From: Flavobacteriales bacterium | GTDB lineage: Bacteria > Bacteroidota > Bacteroidia > Flavobacteriales_D > Sanyastnellaceae | Assembly: GCA_028823435.1 (NCBI GenBank) | Contig: JAPKBK010000067.1 | Location: forward strand, 1-8,639 | Length of the DNA stretch: 8,639 nt | Reading direction: 5' to 3' | Shown: positions 1-5,994 of the stretch, one piece after another | Layout: each line of letters begins with the position of its first letter | Position numbering within the stretch: position 1 is the first letter of the stretch | Translations under genes and position numbers: made by a program | Notes under the pieces: model-generated | What the model was told of the DNA's origin: nothing | Databases searched by the model: none | Seen by the model: the letters and a program-made list of their open reading frames with translations, nothing else

Positions 1-2100
1 CGTGGAGGAGGATCTACGATCACGCAGCAACTCGCAAAATTACTTTTTACGGAAGAGTACGAGTCAACAACCTTTTTTGAGAGAGCCCTGCTTCAAAAAC
101 CCAAAGAGTGGATTATTGCCTCACGACTCGAGCATCACTATACCAAGGGTGAAATCATGACGATGTATTTGAATCGGTATGATTTTTTAAATCAAGCAGT
201 AGGAATTCGAAGTGCAGCGAATATTTATTTTAACAAGGAGGTGGGTGATTTGAAGGTTGAGGAGTGTGCAATGCTTGTGGGAATGTTAAAGAACAGTGCA
301 CTTTTCAACCCATTGCGCAGGATGGAAATGGTGACTACGCGTAGGAATGTTGTCCTCAACCAGATGCAGAAATACGGTTATCTCGAAGCGTTTGAATCCG
401 ATTCACTCAAGGCGCTGACCATTACCTTGAGCTATCAGAAAGTAAGTCACGACGAAGGTGCTGCTCCGTATTTTCGGGAGAGATTACGCGCGAAGTTAAA
501 GCGCGTTTTTTCTGAGAAAAACAGAGACGGGAGTTACGTGATCTGTCAAGCTGATGGCTCCCCATATAATATCTATAGAGACGGACTTCAGGTACACACA
601 ACTGTAGACAGCCGTCTCCAGACATATGCAGAAAATGCGGTTAGCACTCATCTTGGAGACGAATTACAAGCTGCTTTTGAGAAAGACCTTAAAAACAGGG
701 ATAAGTCGACCTACCCCTTTTATGACGGCATAAAACCTTCGGTCAAGAAGACCATTTTAGGCATTGCTACAAGAGATTCTGACAGATATAAAAAAGCAAA
801 CGGAAAGCTCTGCCCTGGATGCAACAGGCCCGCTTTTTACATTAAAGATTACCGTTTTGAAAACGGTGACAAAGGATTTAAATGTGAGCCAGATAAAAAA
901 GGGTGCGGTCATATTTGGATGGGTCTGAGTAAGGAGGCATTCAATAAATCCATGCATAAACCTGTGAAAATGAAAGTTTTCAGTCACGCGGGCCCAATAG
1001 ATACAATACTCACACCTATGGACAGCATTGTTCATCGCAAAAAGACTTTGCACGCGGGGATGCTTTCAATAGAACCTTCCTCAGGTCACATTAAAGCTTG
1101 GGTAGGTGGCATCGACTACAGGTTTTTCCAGTACGACAATGTTGATTTAAGTAAACGACAAGTGGGGTCAACCTTTAAACCATTTGTTTACGCGACAGCT
1201 TTGAGAATGGGGATGAACTCCTGTGATGAATTGCCAAATCACGTGACATGCATTGATCTTCCGGAGGGATATGACCCCCCGAGATGGTGTCCGGAAAACT
1301 CATCTATGAAATATGGTGAAATCGTGACTTTAGAATATGCACTGGCAAATTCTATGAATACAATAACCGCCAAACTCATCAAGGATTTGGGCACTGACCG
1401 AGTCATCAAGTTGGCACATGCCTTGGGGATAAAAAGTGACATTCCCAACGTGCCTTCAATCGCACTTGGTGTAGCGGAACTTAACCTAAAGGAGATGGTA
1501 GCCGCAAACTCTTCCCTCGTCAATGGAGGTGTTTATATTGAACCGACATTCTTAATCAGGGTAGAGGACAGATATGGCAACACCATTTATGAGCCTACTC
1601 AAGAGATGAGACAGGGGTTAGATGCGCTTACATCTTATAAAGTCATTAGAATGATGCAAGGTGTTGTAGACGGTGCATGGAACGAAGAACTACAGAAACG
1701 TATGGGGACGGGCATTCGACTGCGTTACGATTCGGACAAAAGAGATTATGACGGAATTAAATTTCCAATGGCGGGAAAAACAGGCACAACGCAAAACAAT
1801 ACGGATGGATGGTTTATGGGTTTAACCCCAGATTTGGTGACCGGGGTTTGGGTAGGCGCGCAAGACCCTACGGTCAGGTTTTCTTCAACCCGCTATGGAC
1901 AAGGGGCAAATACAGCGCTCCCCATCTATGGATTCTTTATGAAAGACACCTACGCCGATGAGGGGGTCGCACTTTCAAGGAAAGAATTTACAAGACCAGA
2001 ATCGCTTGGTGCAGATACTTTAGATTGCAAGGAGCAAGCATCTATAAAAGGACATACCTTCGACTCTGATGGGTTCGACGATTCAGACCTCTTTAACTAA
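1..2100 (+). CDS. Class A penicillin-binding protein 1A, bifunctional peptidoglycan glycosyltransferase/transpeptidase (5' partial)
   Basis: This enzyme polymerises lipid II into glycan strands and cross-links the stem peptides on the outer face of the inner membrane. The frame is open from base 1, so the start, membrane anchor and first glycosyltransferase motif (catalytic Glu) lie upstream, roughly 100 residues by family length; 699 codons are visible. Counting from the first visible codon, GT51 motif 2 (RGGSTITQQ) is at 1-9, motif 3 (KPKEWIIASRLE) at 33-44, motif 4 (ending MYLN) at 49-58 and motif 5 (RRNVVLNQM) at 114-122. The transpeptidase has all three penicillin-binding motifs: STFK (nucleophile S390), SMN (451-453) and KTGT (593-596). 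The linker carries a four-Cys insert (separate entry). The C-terminus is short and acidic, ending DDSDLFN. An ATG at 157 lies inside the glycosyltransferase domain and is not the start. The CoA-transferase genes follow after 18 bp. The family call is secure; ponA or mrcA would be the usual symbol. Confidence 0.97.
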   Translation, partial: RGGGSTITQQLAKLLFTEEYESTTFFERALLQKPKEWIIASRLEHHYTKGEIMTMYLNRYDFLNQAVGIRSAANIYFNKEVGDLKVEECAMLVGMLKNSALFNPLRRMEMVTTRRNVVLNQMQKYGYLEAFESDSLKALTITLSYQKVSHDEGAAPYFRERLRAKLKRVFSEKNRDGSYVICQADGSPYNIYRDGLQVHTTVDSRLQTYAENAVSTHLGDELQAAFEKDLKNRDKSTYPFYDGIKPSVKKTILGIATRDSDRYKKANGKLCPGCNRPAFYIKDYRFENGDKGFKCEPDKKGCGHIWMGLSKEAFNKSMHKPVKMKVFSHAGPIDTILTPMDSIVHRKKTLHAGMLSIEPSSGHIKAWVGGIDYRFFQYDNVDLSKRQVGSTFKPFVYATALRMGMNSCDELPNHVTCIDLPEGYDPPRWCPENSSMKYGEIVTLEYALANSMNTITAKLIKDLGTDRVIKLAHALGIKSDIPNVPSIALGVAELNLKEMVAANSSLVNGGVYIEPTFLIRVEDRYGNTIYEPTQEMRQGLDALTSYKVIRMMQGVVDGAWNEELQKRMGTGIRLRYDSDKRDYDGIKFPMAGKTGTTQNNTDGWFMGLTPDLVTGVWVGAQDPTVRFSSTRYGQGANTALPIYGFFMKDTYADEGVALSRKEFTRPESLGADTLDCKEQASIKGHTFDSDGFDDSDLFN
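486..511 (+). other. Terminator-like hairpin inside the PBP1A gene
   Basis: A perfect 6-bp stem, ACGCGC (486-491) with GCGCGT (501-506), closes a 9-nt loop and runs into six T (506-511) on the coding strand. The form is that of a short intrinsic terminator, but it lies well inside the reading frame. It may be chance or may attenuate transcription; function is unproven. Confidence 0.3.
811..906 (+). other. Four-cysteine zinc-ribbon-like insert in the PBP1A linker
   Basis: Four cysteine codons at 811, 820, 883 and 904 (visible residues 271, 274, 295 and 302) give the pattern C-x2-C-x20-C-x6-C. The first pair is CPGC and the last Cys is followed by Gly, as in C4 zinc ribbons such as those at the C-terminus of topoisomerase I. 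The insert sits between the glycosyltransferase and transpeptidase domains. On either side the usual Bacteroidota linker appears to resume: SDRYKK before it and KPVKMKVFS after it. The pattern is read directly from the sequence; zinc binding is inference. Since this part of the protein is periplasmic, two disulfides are an alternative. Confidence 0.6.
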
Positions 2101-2118
2101 TACTCGAAAAGAAATAGA

Positions 2119-2823
2119 ATGGCGATTTCAAAAGAAATAAATGGTGTAGAAGAAGCCTGTAAAGATGTAAAAGATAGCATGACGTTCATGCTAGGTGGGT
2201 TTGGTCTTTGTGGCATTCCAGAAAACTGTATCGAAGAATTGGTCAGATTAGGTGTCAAGGATGTGACATGTATCTCAAACAATGCAGGAGTAGATAATTT
2301 CGGTTTGGGGAAACTTTTGAAGAAGTCTCAGATCCGCAAAATGATTTCGTCTTATGTGGGCGAGAATGAGGAGTTTGAGCGCCAAATGTTGTCGGGGGAA
2401 CTCGAAGTAGACCTCATCCCTCAAGGCTCACTTGCCGAACGATGCCGAGCTGGCGGGGCTGGAATCCCCGCTTTTTATACCCCTGCAGGATATGGTACTG
2501 AAGTCGCAGAAGGGAAGGAGGTCCGTGAATTTAATGGAAAGCCACATATTTTAGAGTCTGCGCTAACGGCAGATTTTGCTTTTGTGAAAGCTTGGAAGGG
2601 GGACGCTTCTGGAAACTTAATTTACAAGGCCACCTCAAGAAACTTTAACCCCATGATGGCGATGGCAGGGAAAATCACCGTTGCCGAAGTGGAGGAGCTG
2701 GTGCCTTTGGGGTCTTTAGACCCAAATGAAATTCATACACCGGGGATTTTTGTCCAGAGGATTTTCCAGGGAAAGTCTTATGAAAAGAGAATTGAGCAAC
2801 GGACGGTGAGCCAAAACAAATAA
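2119..2823 (+). CDS. scoA: 3-oxoacid (succinyl-CoA:acetoacetate) CoA-transferase, subunit A
   Basis: This is the alpha subunit of a cytoplasmic family I CoA-transferase, which moves CoA from succinyl-CoA to acetoacetate (or a similar 3-oxoacid), linking ketone-body or short-chain acid use to the TCA cycle. The 234-residue length fits the family. The glycine-rich signature GGFGLCGIP is at residues 26-34, and the conserved AGGAGIPAFYTP stretch is in the middle of the protein. The end (GIFVQRIFQGKSYEKRIEQR) is typical of SCOT-type A subunits. The ATG at 2119 puts the start close before the first conserved block; the upstream bases are A-rich with no clear Shine-Dalgarno. It starts 18 bp after the PBP1A stop, which leaves little room for its own promoter, and is 1 bp from the B-subunit gene. 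The substrate could be another 3-oxoacid; the family call is secure. Confidence 0.95.
   Translation: MAISKEINGVEEACKDVKDSMTFMLGGFGLCGIPENCIEELVRLGVKDVTCISNNAGVDNFGLGKLLKKSQIRKMISSYVGENEEFERQMLSGELEVDLIPQGSLAERCRAGGAGIPAFYTPAGYGTEVAEGKEVREFNGKPHILESALTADFAFVKAWKGDASGNLIYKATSRNFNPMMAMAGKITVAEVEELVPLGSLDPNEIHTPGIFVQRIFQGKSYEKRIEQRTVSQNK
2453..2476 (+). other. Terminator-like hairpin inside scoA
   Basis: A perfect 6-bp all-GC stem, GCGGGG (2453-2458) with CCCCGC (2466-2471), closes a 7-nt loop and is followed by TTTTT (2472-2476). It has the form of an intrinsic terminator on the coding strand. The codons it covers encode the conserved AGGAGIPAF block, so protein constraint alone may explain much of it. 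Whether it stops RNA polymerase is unknown. Confidence 0.35.
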
Positions 2824-2824
2824 G

Positions 2825-3478
2825 ATGCTTGATAAAAACGGAATTGCAAGAAGGATTGCACAGGAAGTACAAAACGGACAGTACGTGAATTTGGGAATAG
2901 GGATACCGACACTTGTCGCAAACCATATTCCCGAAGGACTGGATGTCGAATTTCAGTCTGAGAATGGCATACTGGGTATGGGCCCTTTTCCCATCGAAGG
3001 GACTGAAGACGCAGACCTTATTAATGCAGGCAAGCAAACAATCACGGCGCTTCCCGGGGCGGTTTTCTTTGACAGTGCGATGTCATTTGCAATGATTCGA
3101 GGTCAACATGTGCAACTCACCGTTTTAGGAGCGATGGAGGTAAGTGCCAATGGAGATATTGCCAACTGGAAAATCCCAGGCAAAATGGTCAAGGGCATGG
3201 GCGGAGCAATGGACCTTGTGGCGAGTGCAGAGAATATCGTTGTGGCGATGATGCACACAAATCGCGCAGGGGCGTCGAAACTGCTTCCCACATGTTCACT
3301 TCCTCTGACAGGGGTGGGGTGTGTCAAGCGTGTCGTGACGAATTTGGCGGTTCTAGATATTAAAGACGGCGCTTTTCACCTTGTCGAACGCGCGCCCGGT
3401 GTGACAGTAGAAGAAATCGTGAACGCGACCGCCGGCGCTTTAATCTTGCCGGATTTGGTTCCAGAAATGTCTCTCTAA
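2825..3478 (+). CDS. scoB: 3-oxoacid (succinyl-CoA:acetoacetate) CoA-transferase, subunit B
   Basis: This is the beta subunit of the same CoA-transferase and carries the catalytic glutamate that forms the acyl-glutamate and glutamyl-CoA intermediates. The signature SENGILGMGP at residues 45-54 contains that Glu (E46, codon 2960-2962). The N-terminal block YVNLGIGIPTLVANHIP and the later block KMVKGMGGAMDLV are typical of SCOT B subunits, and 217 residues is a normal length. The ATG is 1 bp after the scoA TAA. With no Shine-Dalgarno of its own, the gene probably relies on translational coupling to scoA, which suits equal subunit amounts. It ends 14 bp from the convergent folB stop. Both subunits look intact, so the enzyme is predicted to be active. 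Confidence 0.95.
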   Translation: MLDKNGIARRIAQEVQNGQYVNLGIGIPTLVANHIPEGLDVEFQSENGILGMGPFPIEGTEDADLINAGKQTITALPGAVFFDSAMSFAMIRGQHVQLTVLGAMEVSANGDIANWKIPGKMVKGMGGAMDLVASAENIVVAMMHTNRAGASKLLPTCSLPLTGVGCVKRVVTNLAVLDIKDGAFHLVERAPGVTVEEIVNATAGALILPDLVPEMSL

Positions 3479-3492
3479 TCTGAAGAGATGAA

Positions 3493-3858
3493 TTAGGCGT
3501 GCATGACGACGGCTACCGATTCACAGTCCCCTTCTATGGGTGGCGAGAATTTGGTCAACTTGAGTTCGATCGTGCTTGCAAGTACCAGTTTTTGTTTTAG
3601 AGATTCGAGGATCCTCCTGCCCACGTGTTCAATCAATTTTGATGGCGTTTTCATTTCATCAGCCACGATGCGGTGAACACTGCAATAATCGATTGTATCT
3701 ACCAATTTATCGGATTTGCTACCTAAGCTCATATTCACACCCAATCGCACATCGACCCGATATTCCCCTCCAATCTTTGTTTCCTCGGCCATACATCCAT
3801 GGTATGAATGAAAACGTAGTCCATTTACTTCAATAAATTCTATCTTTTCGGCACTCAT
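3493..3858 (-). CDS. folB: Dihydroneopterin aldolase
   Basis: FolB converts 7,8-dihydroneopterin to 6-hydroxymethyl-7,8-dihydropterin and glycolaldehyde in tetrahydrofolate synthesis, in the cytoplasm. The 121-residue protein aligns well from memory with the S. aureus enzyme. The catalytic or substrate-binding residues have clear counterparts: E26 (after YHG), Y58 (in DTIDYCSV), E77 (in LIEHV) and K103 (in LTKFSPPIEG), matching S. aureus E22, Y54, E74 and K100. The start is the ATG at 3858-3856, which overlaps the gltX stop as ATGA, so translation is probably coupled to gltX. There is no Shine-Dalgarno. The gene ends with TAA at 3495-3493, facing scoB. No other folate gene is in the window. 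Confidence 0.95.
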   Translation of the reverse strand: MSAEKIEFIEVNGLRFHSYHGCMAEETKIGGEYRVDVRLGVNMSLGSKSDKLVDTIDYCSVHRIVADEMKTPSKLIEHVGRRILESLKQKLVLASTIELKLTKFSPPIEGDCESVAVVMHA

Positions 3859-5396
3859 GCTGCTTTTATTTTCTCTATTTCGGCCACTCCATTTGTGAGC
3901 CTTTCAAGTGTTTTTTCCAGTCCTAGGTATTCCGAAAAATCAAACATAGATGGCCCACCACCAGAAGCTGTTAGCGCGAGTCGAAAGGGCAGTAAAACTT
4001 GCCCAAATCCAAGTTCTTTTTCTTCAAGATGTCTTTTGAAACGCGCTTCAATTTCTGTCGCGTTAAAGGGAGATACTGTTTCAAGCATTTCCTTGAGGTC
4101 AACCATATATGATGCGGTTTCTGGTTTCCACTTCTTGCGAACCATTTTCGTGTCGTAGTCTTCAGGTGAAGGAGATTTGAAAATCCACCTAGCCTCAAAA
4201 ATGTCCTTCAAGAAAGAAATGCGATCAAGCATCATCTTCAGAATCTCTTCTGCATCTTTTGTGCCAAGCACCAACCCTCTGTCCAAAGCGAGCTTGACAA
4301 ATGGTTCAGCAAGTTCGGCGGGAGACTCTTGTCGGAGGTACTGCTCGTTATACCATCTTGCTTTATCTGGACTGAAACGAGCGCCCGATTTCACGACTCT
4401 TTCCAGAGAGAATATTTTTGCGGCCTCTTCGATTGAAAACATTTCCCGCGCGTCACCAGGATTCCATCCAAGCATTAGAATCATATTTAGAAATGCCCTT
4501 GGATCGTATCCTTGTTCACGATAACCACTGGAGATATTTCCATTCCCCGGGTCCTTCCACTCGATCGGAAATACCGGAAACCCTCCAGCATCACCATCTC
4601 GTTTGCTGAGTTTTCCGTTTCCCTCAGGCTTTAAGATGAGTGGAAGATGCGCAAATTTCGGAACCTCCCACCCGAACGCTTTGTAAAGCATCACATGAAG
4701 TGGCGCGCTTGGGAGCCATTCTTCCCCACGAATCACATGGCTTATGTCCATCTTGTGATCGTCGACAATGTTTGCCAAATGATAGGTGGGTAGCCCATCA
4801 GATTTCACAAGGACTTTGTCATCCACAACCCGACTCGAAATACATATTTCACCTCTTATTTCATCCCTAAAGACGATATCTTCAGCCACATCAGGCGTCT
4901 TGAAACGCACGATGTATGGTGTTTCGGTTTCGATTAGTTTTTCAACCTCCTCGTGATCTAAAGACAAACTGTTTCTGCATTGGTTTCTTGTTAAAGCGTC
5001 GTATTGAAAGACGTTCTTTTCAGATTCCGCTTTTTTTCTCATCGCGTCAAGTTCCTCTGGCGTGTCAAATGCCATATAGGCATATCCTGAGAGGAGTAGA
5101 AGCTTCACGGCTTCACGGTAGAAGTCATTGCGCTCACTTTGACGGTAAGGTCCGAACTCCCCGCCAGCGACAACACCTTCGTCAATGTCAATCCCACACC
5201 ACTTTAAAGCCTCACGGACGTAATCTTCCGCGCCTTCGACATATCTGGTTTGGTCTGTATCTTCTATTCGAAGAATAAAAACCCCTCCATGTGCGCGCGC
5301 AAACAGATAATTGTATAGCGCAGTCCTCACACCTCCCATGTGAAGTGGTCCAGTAGGACTCGGCGCAAATCTTACACGTACTTTTTTTGTATTCAT
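3855..5396 (-). CDS. gltX: Glutamate--tRNA ligase (GluRS)
   Basis: This class I aminoacyl-tRNA synthetase attaches glutamate to tRNA(Glu) using ATP. The 513-residue length is normal. The HIGH-type motif is at residues 17-22 (PLHMGG, after APSPTG), followed by ILRIEDTDQTR at 41-51. The KMSKS-type motif is KLSKR at 262-266. After it comes an insert (about 270-293, PVFPIEWKDPGNG and SSGYRE) that I recall from Bacteroidota GluRS, leading into the FLNM..LGWNPG block. The cysteine cluster of a zinc-binding GluRS is absent. The C-terminal anticodon-binding region is complete, with FRLALTASGGGPS near 471-483. The start is the ATG at 5396-5394, just before the conserved N-terminal strand. It is the first gene of a two-gene unit with folB, and a promoter match lies upstream. 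The gltX call is preferred over glnS because of the APSPTGPLHMGG N-terminus. Confidence 0.97.
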   Translation of the reverse strand: MNTKKVRVRFAPSPTGPLHMGGVRTALYNYLFARAHGGVFILRIEDTDQTRYVEGAEDYVREALKWCGIDIDEGVVAGGEFGPYRQSERNDFYREAVKLLLLSGYAYMAFDTPEELDAMRKKAESEKNVFQYDALTRNQCRNSLSLDHEEVEKLIETETPYIVRFKTPDVAEDIVFRDEIRGEICISSRVVDDKVLVKSDGLPTYHLANIVDDHKMDISHVIRGEEWLPSAPLHVMLYKAFGWEVPKFAHLPLILKPEGNGKLSKRDGDAGGFPVFPIEWKDPGNGNISSGYREQGYDPRAFLNMILMLGWNPGDAREMFSIEEAAKIFSLERVVKSGARFSPDKARWYNEQYLRQESPAELAEPFVKLALDRGLVLGTKDAEEILKMMLDRISFLKDIFEARWIFKSPSPEDYDTKMVRKKWKPETASYMVDLKEMLETVSPFNATEIEARFKRHLEEKELGFGQVLLPFRLALTASGGGPSMFDFSEYLGLEKTLERLTNGVAEIEKIKAA

Positions 5397-5419
5397 AGCG
5401 TGATATTAATACCAGATTG

Positions 5420-5447
5420 CGAAGGTAATTACCTTTTTTCGAAACAA
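5420..5447 (-). promoter_or_regulatory. Candidate gltX-folB promoter, Bacteroidota type
   Basis: Read on the - strand, a TTG at 5447-5445 is followed after 17 nt by TACCTTCG at 5427-5420. The known Flavobacterium consensus is TTG, 17-23 nt, TAnnTTTG, so this differs by one base in the -7 element. It ends 23 nt before the gltX ATG, leaving a short leader. The placement supports it, but no transcript start is known. Confidence 0.45.
5422..5435. promoter_or_regulatory. Perfect 14-bp palindrome in the gltX/ssb divergent region
   Basis: AAGGTAATTACCTT is its own reverse complement over all 14 bases. It overlaps the proposed -7 element of gltX and lies between two divergent genes, the position expected of an operator for a dimeric regulator. 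No regulator gene is nearby and I do not recognise the motif, so the operator role is inference. Confidence 0.35.
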
Positions 5448-5533
5448 CCATCAACTATAGAGCTTCATATGTAAACTCTCTCAAAAAGGCATGATAAAAG
5501 GAAGGACGTTTGTGACAATTAAAACAAAATACA

Positions 5534-5881
5534 ATGAATGCATTACGTAACAAAGTCCAATTAATTGGCAGGCTAGGGCAAGACCCTAAGACCATCAACT
5601 TCGATGATGGGAAATCAAAAGTTAACTTTTCGATAGCGACAAATGAATCATATCGCAACGGCGAAGGCGATAAAATAGAGAAAACCCAATGGCACGATGT
5701 TGTGGCGTGGGGTTCTCTTGGGGAGATTATGAGTCAATATTTAAAAAAGGGCGCTGAGATTGCCATAGAAGGCCGGCTCATGTATCGAACTTATGATGAT
5801 AGCGAGGGGAAAACACGGTATATCACCGAAGTGGTGGCCAGTGATCTTCTCATGTTGGATAAGAAACCCGAAGAAGCATGA
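5534..5881 (+). CDS. ssb: Single-stranded DNA-binding protein, short form
   Basis: This OB-fold protein coats single-stranded DNA in replication, repair and recombination, normally as a tetramer. The N-terminus MNALRNKVQLIGRLGQDP and the central TQWHDVVAWG (equivalent to the E. coli W54 region) are hallmark SSB blocks, and the fold runs to about residue 109 (VVASDLLMLD). Only six residues follow (KKPEEA). The long flexible tail and the DDDIPF-like acidic tip that recruit partner proteins are absent. I recall short SSBs of this type in Bacteroidota, often alongside a full-length paralogue. The ATG at 5534 gives the standard N-terminus; the leader is A-rich with no Shine-Dalgarno. A possible -7 element (GACGTTTG, 5505-5512, one mismatch to TAnnTTTG) has no matching -33. 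The terminator just downstream suggests the gene is transcribed alone. Confidence 0.95.
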   Translation: MNALRNKVQLIGRLGQDPKTINFDDGKSKVNFSIATNESYRNGEGDKIEKTQWHDVVAWGSLGEIMSQYLKKGAEIAIEGRLMYRTYDDSEGKTRYITEVVASDLLMLDKKPEEA

Positions 5882-5887
5882 TCGGTC

Positions 5888-5923
5888 AGGAGGGCTTATG
5901 CAGGTGGGCCCTCCTTTTTTTTT
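5888..5923 (+). terminator. Intrinsic terminator of ssb
   Basis: A perfect 8-bp GC-rich stem, AGGAGGGC (5888-5895) with GCCCTCCT (5908-5915), closes a 12-nt loop and runs into nine T (5915-5923). It starts 6 bp after the ssb stop. This is the clearest terminator in the window and separates ssb from the sdh genes. Confidence 0.9.
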
Positions 5924-5932
5924 CGTAACTTA

Positions 5933-5979
5933 TATCTGTGTTAATTCGTAGGTTCAAGGGGTTCCTCCGTGTATCTTTA
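5933..5979 (+). promoter_or_regulatory. Weak candidate -7 elements for sdhC
   Basis: Since the ssb terminator closes the upstream unit, the sdh promoter should lie in 5924-5994. Two sequences there match TAnnTTTG with one mismatch: TATCTGTG (5933-5940) and TATCTTTA (5972-5979). Neither has a clear TTG at the usual distance upstream. The region is the likely promoter; the exact element is uncertain. Confidence 0.25.
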
Positions 5980-5994
5980 TAGGCGATTATACGA

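Noticed and set aside
157..159. ATG at 157 as the PBP1A start
   Set aside because: The same frame is open to base 1 and encodes glycosyltransferase motifs 2 and 3 upstream of it, so the gene clearly begins outside the window.
757..1053. Open frame on the - strand opposite the PBP1A linker
   Set aside because: It lies wholly antisense to a clearly coding region and its translation has no recognisable motif.
1239..1523. Open frame on the - strand opposite the PBP1A transpeptidase domain
   Set aside because: It is the antisense shadow of a conserved domain, with no family resemblance and no start context.
3472..3488. TCTCT/AGAGA hairpin at the scoB-folB junction
   Set aside because: Only a 5-bp AT/GC-mixed stem with no following T-tract; too weak to call a terminator.
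4177..5278. Several + strand open frames opposite gltX (about 4177-4524, 4640-4870 and 4916-5278)
   Set aside because: All lie within the complete, conserved gltX coding sequence on the other strand; the translations are low-complexity and show no domain.
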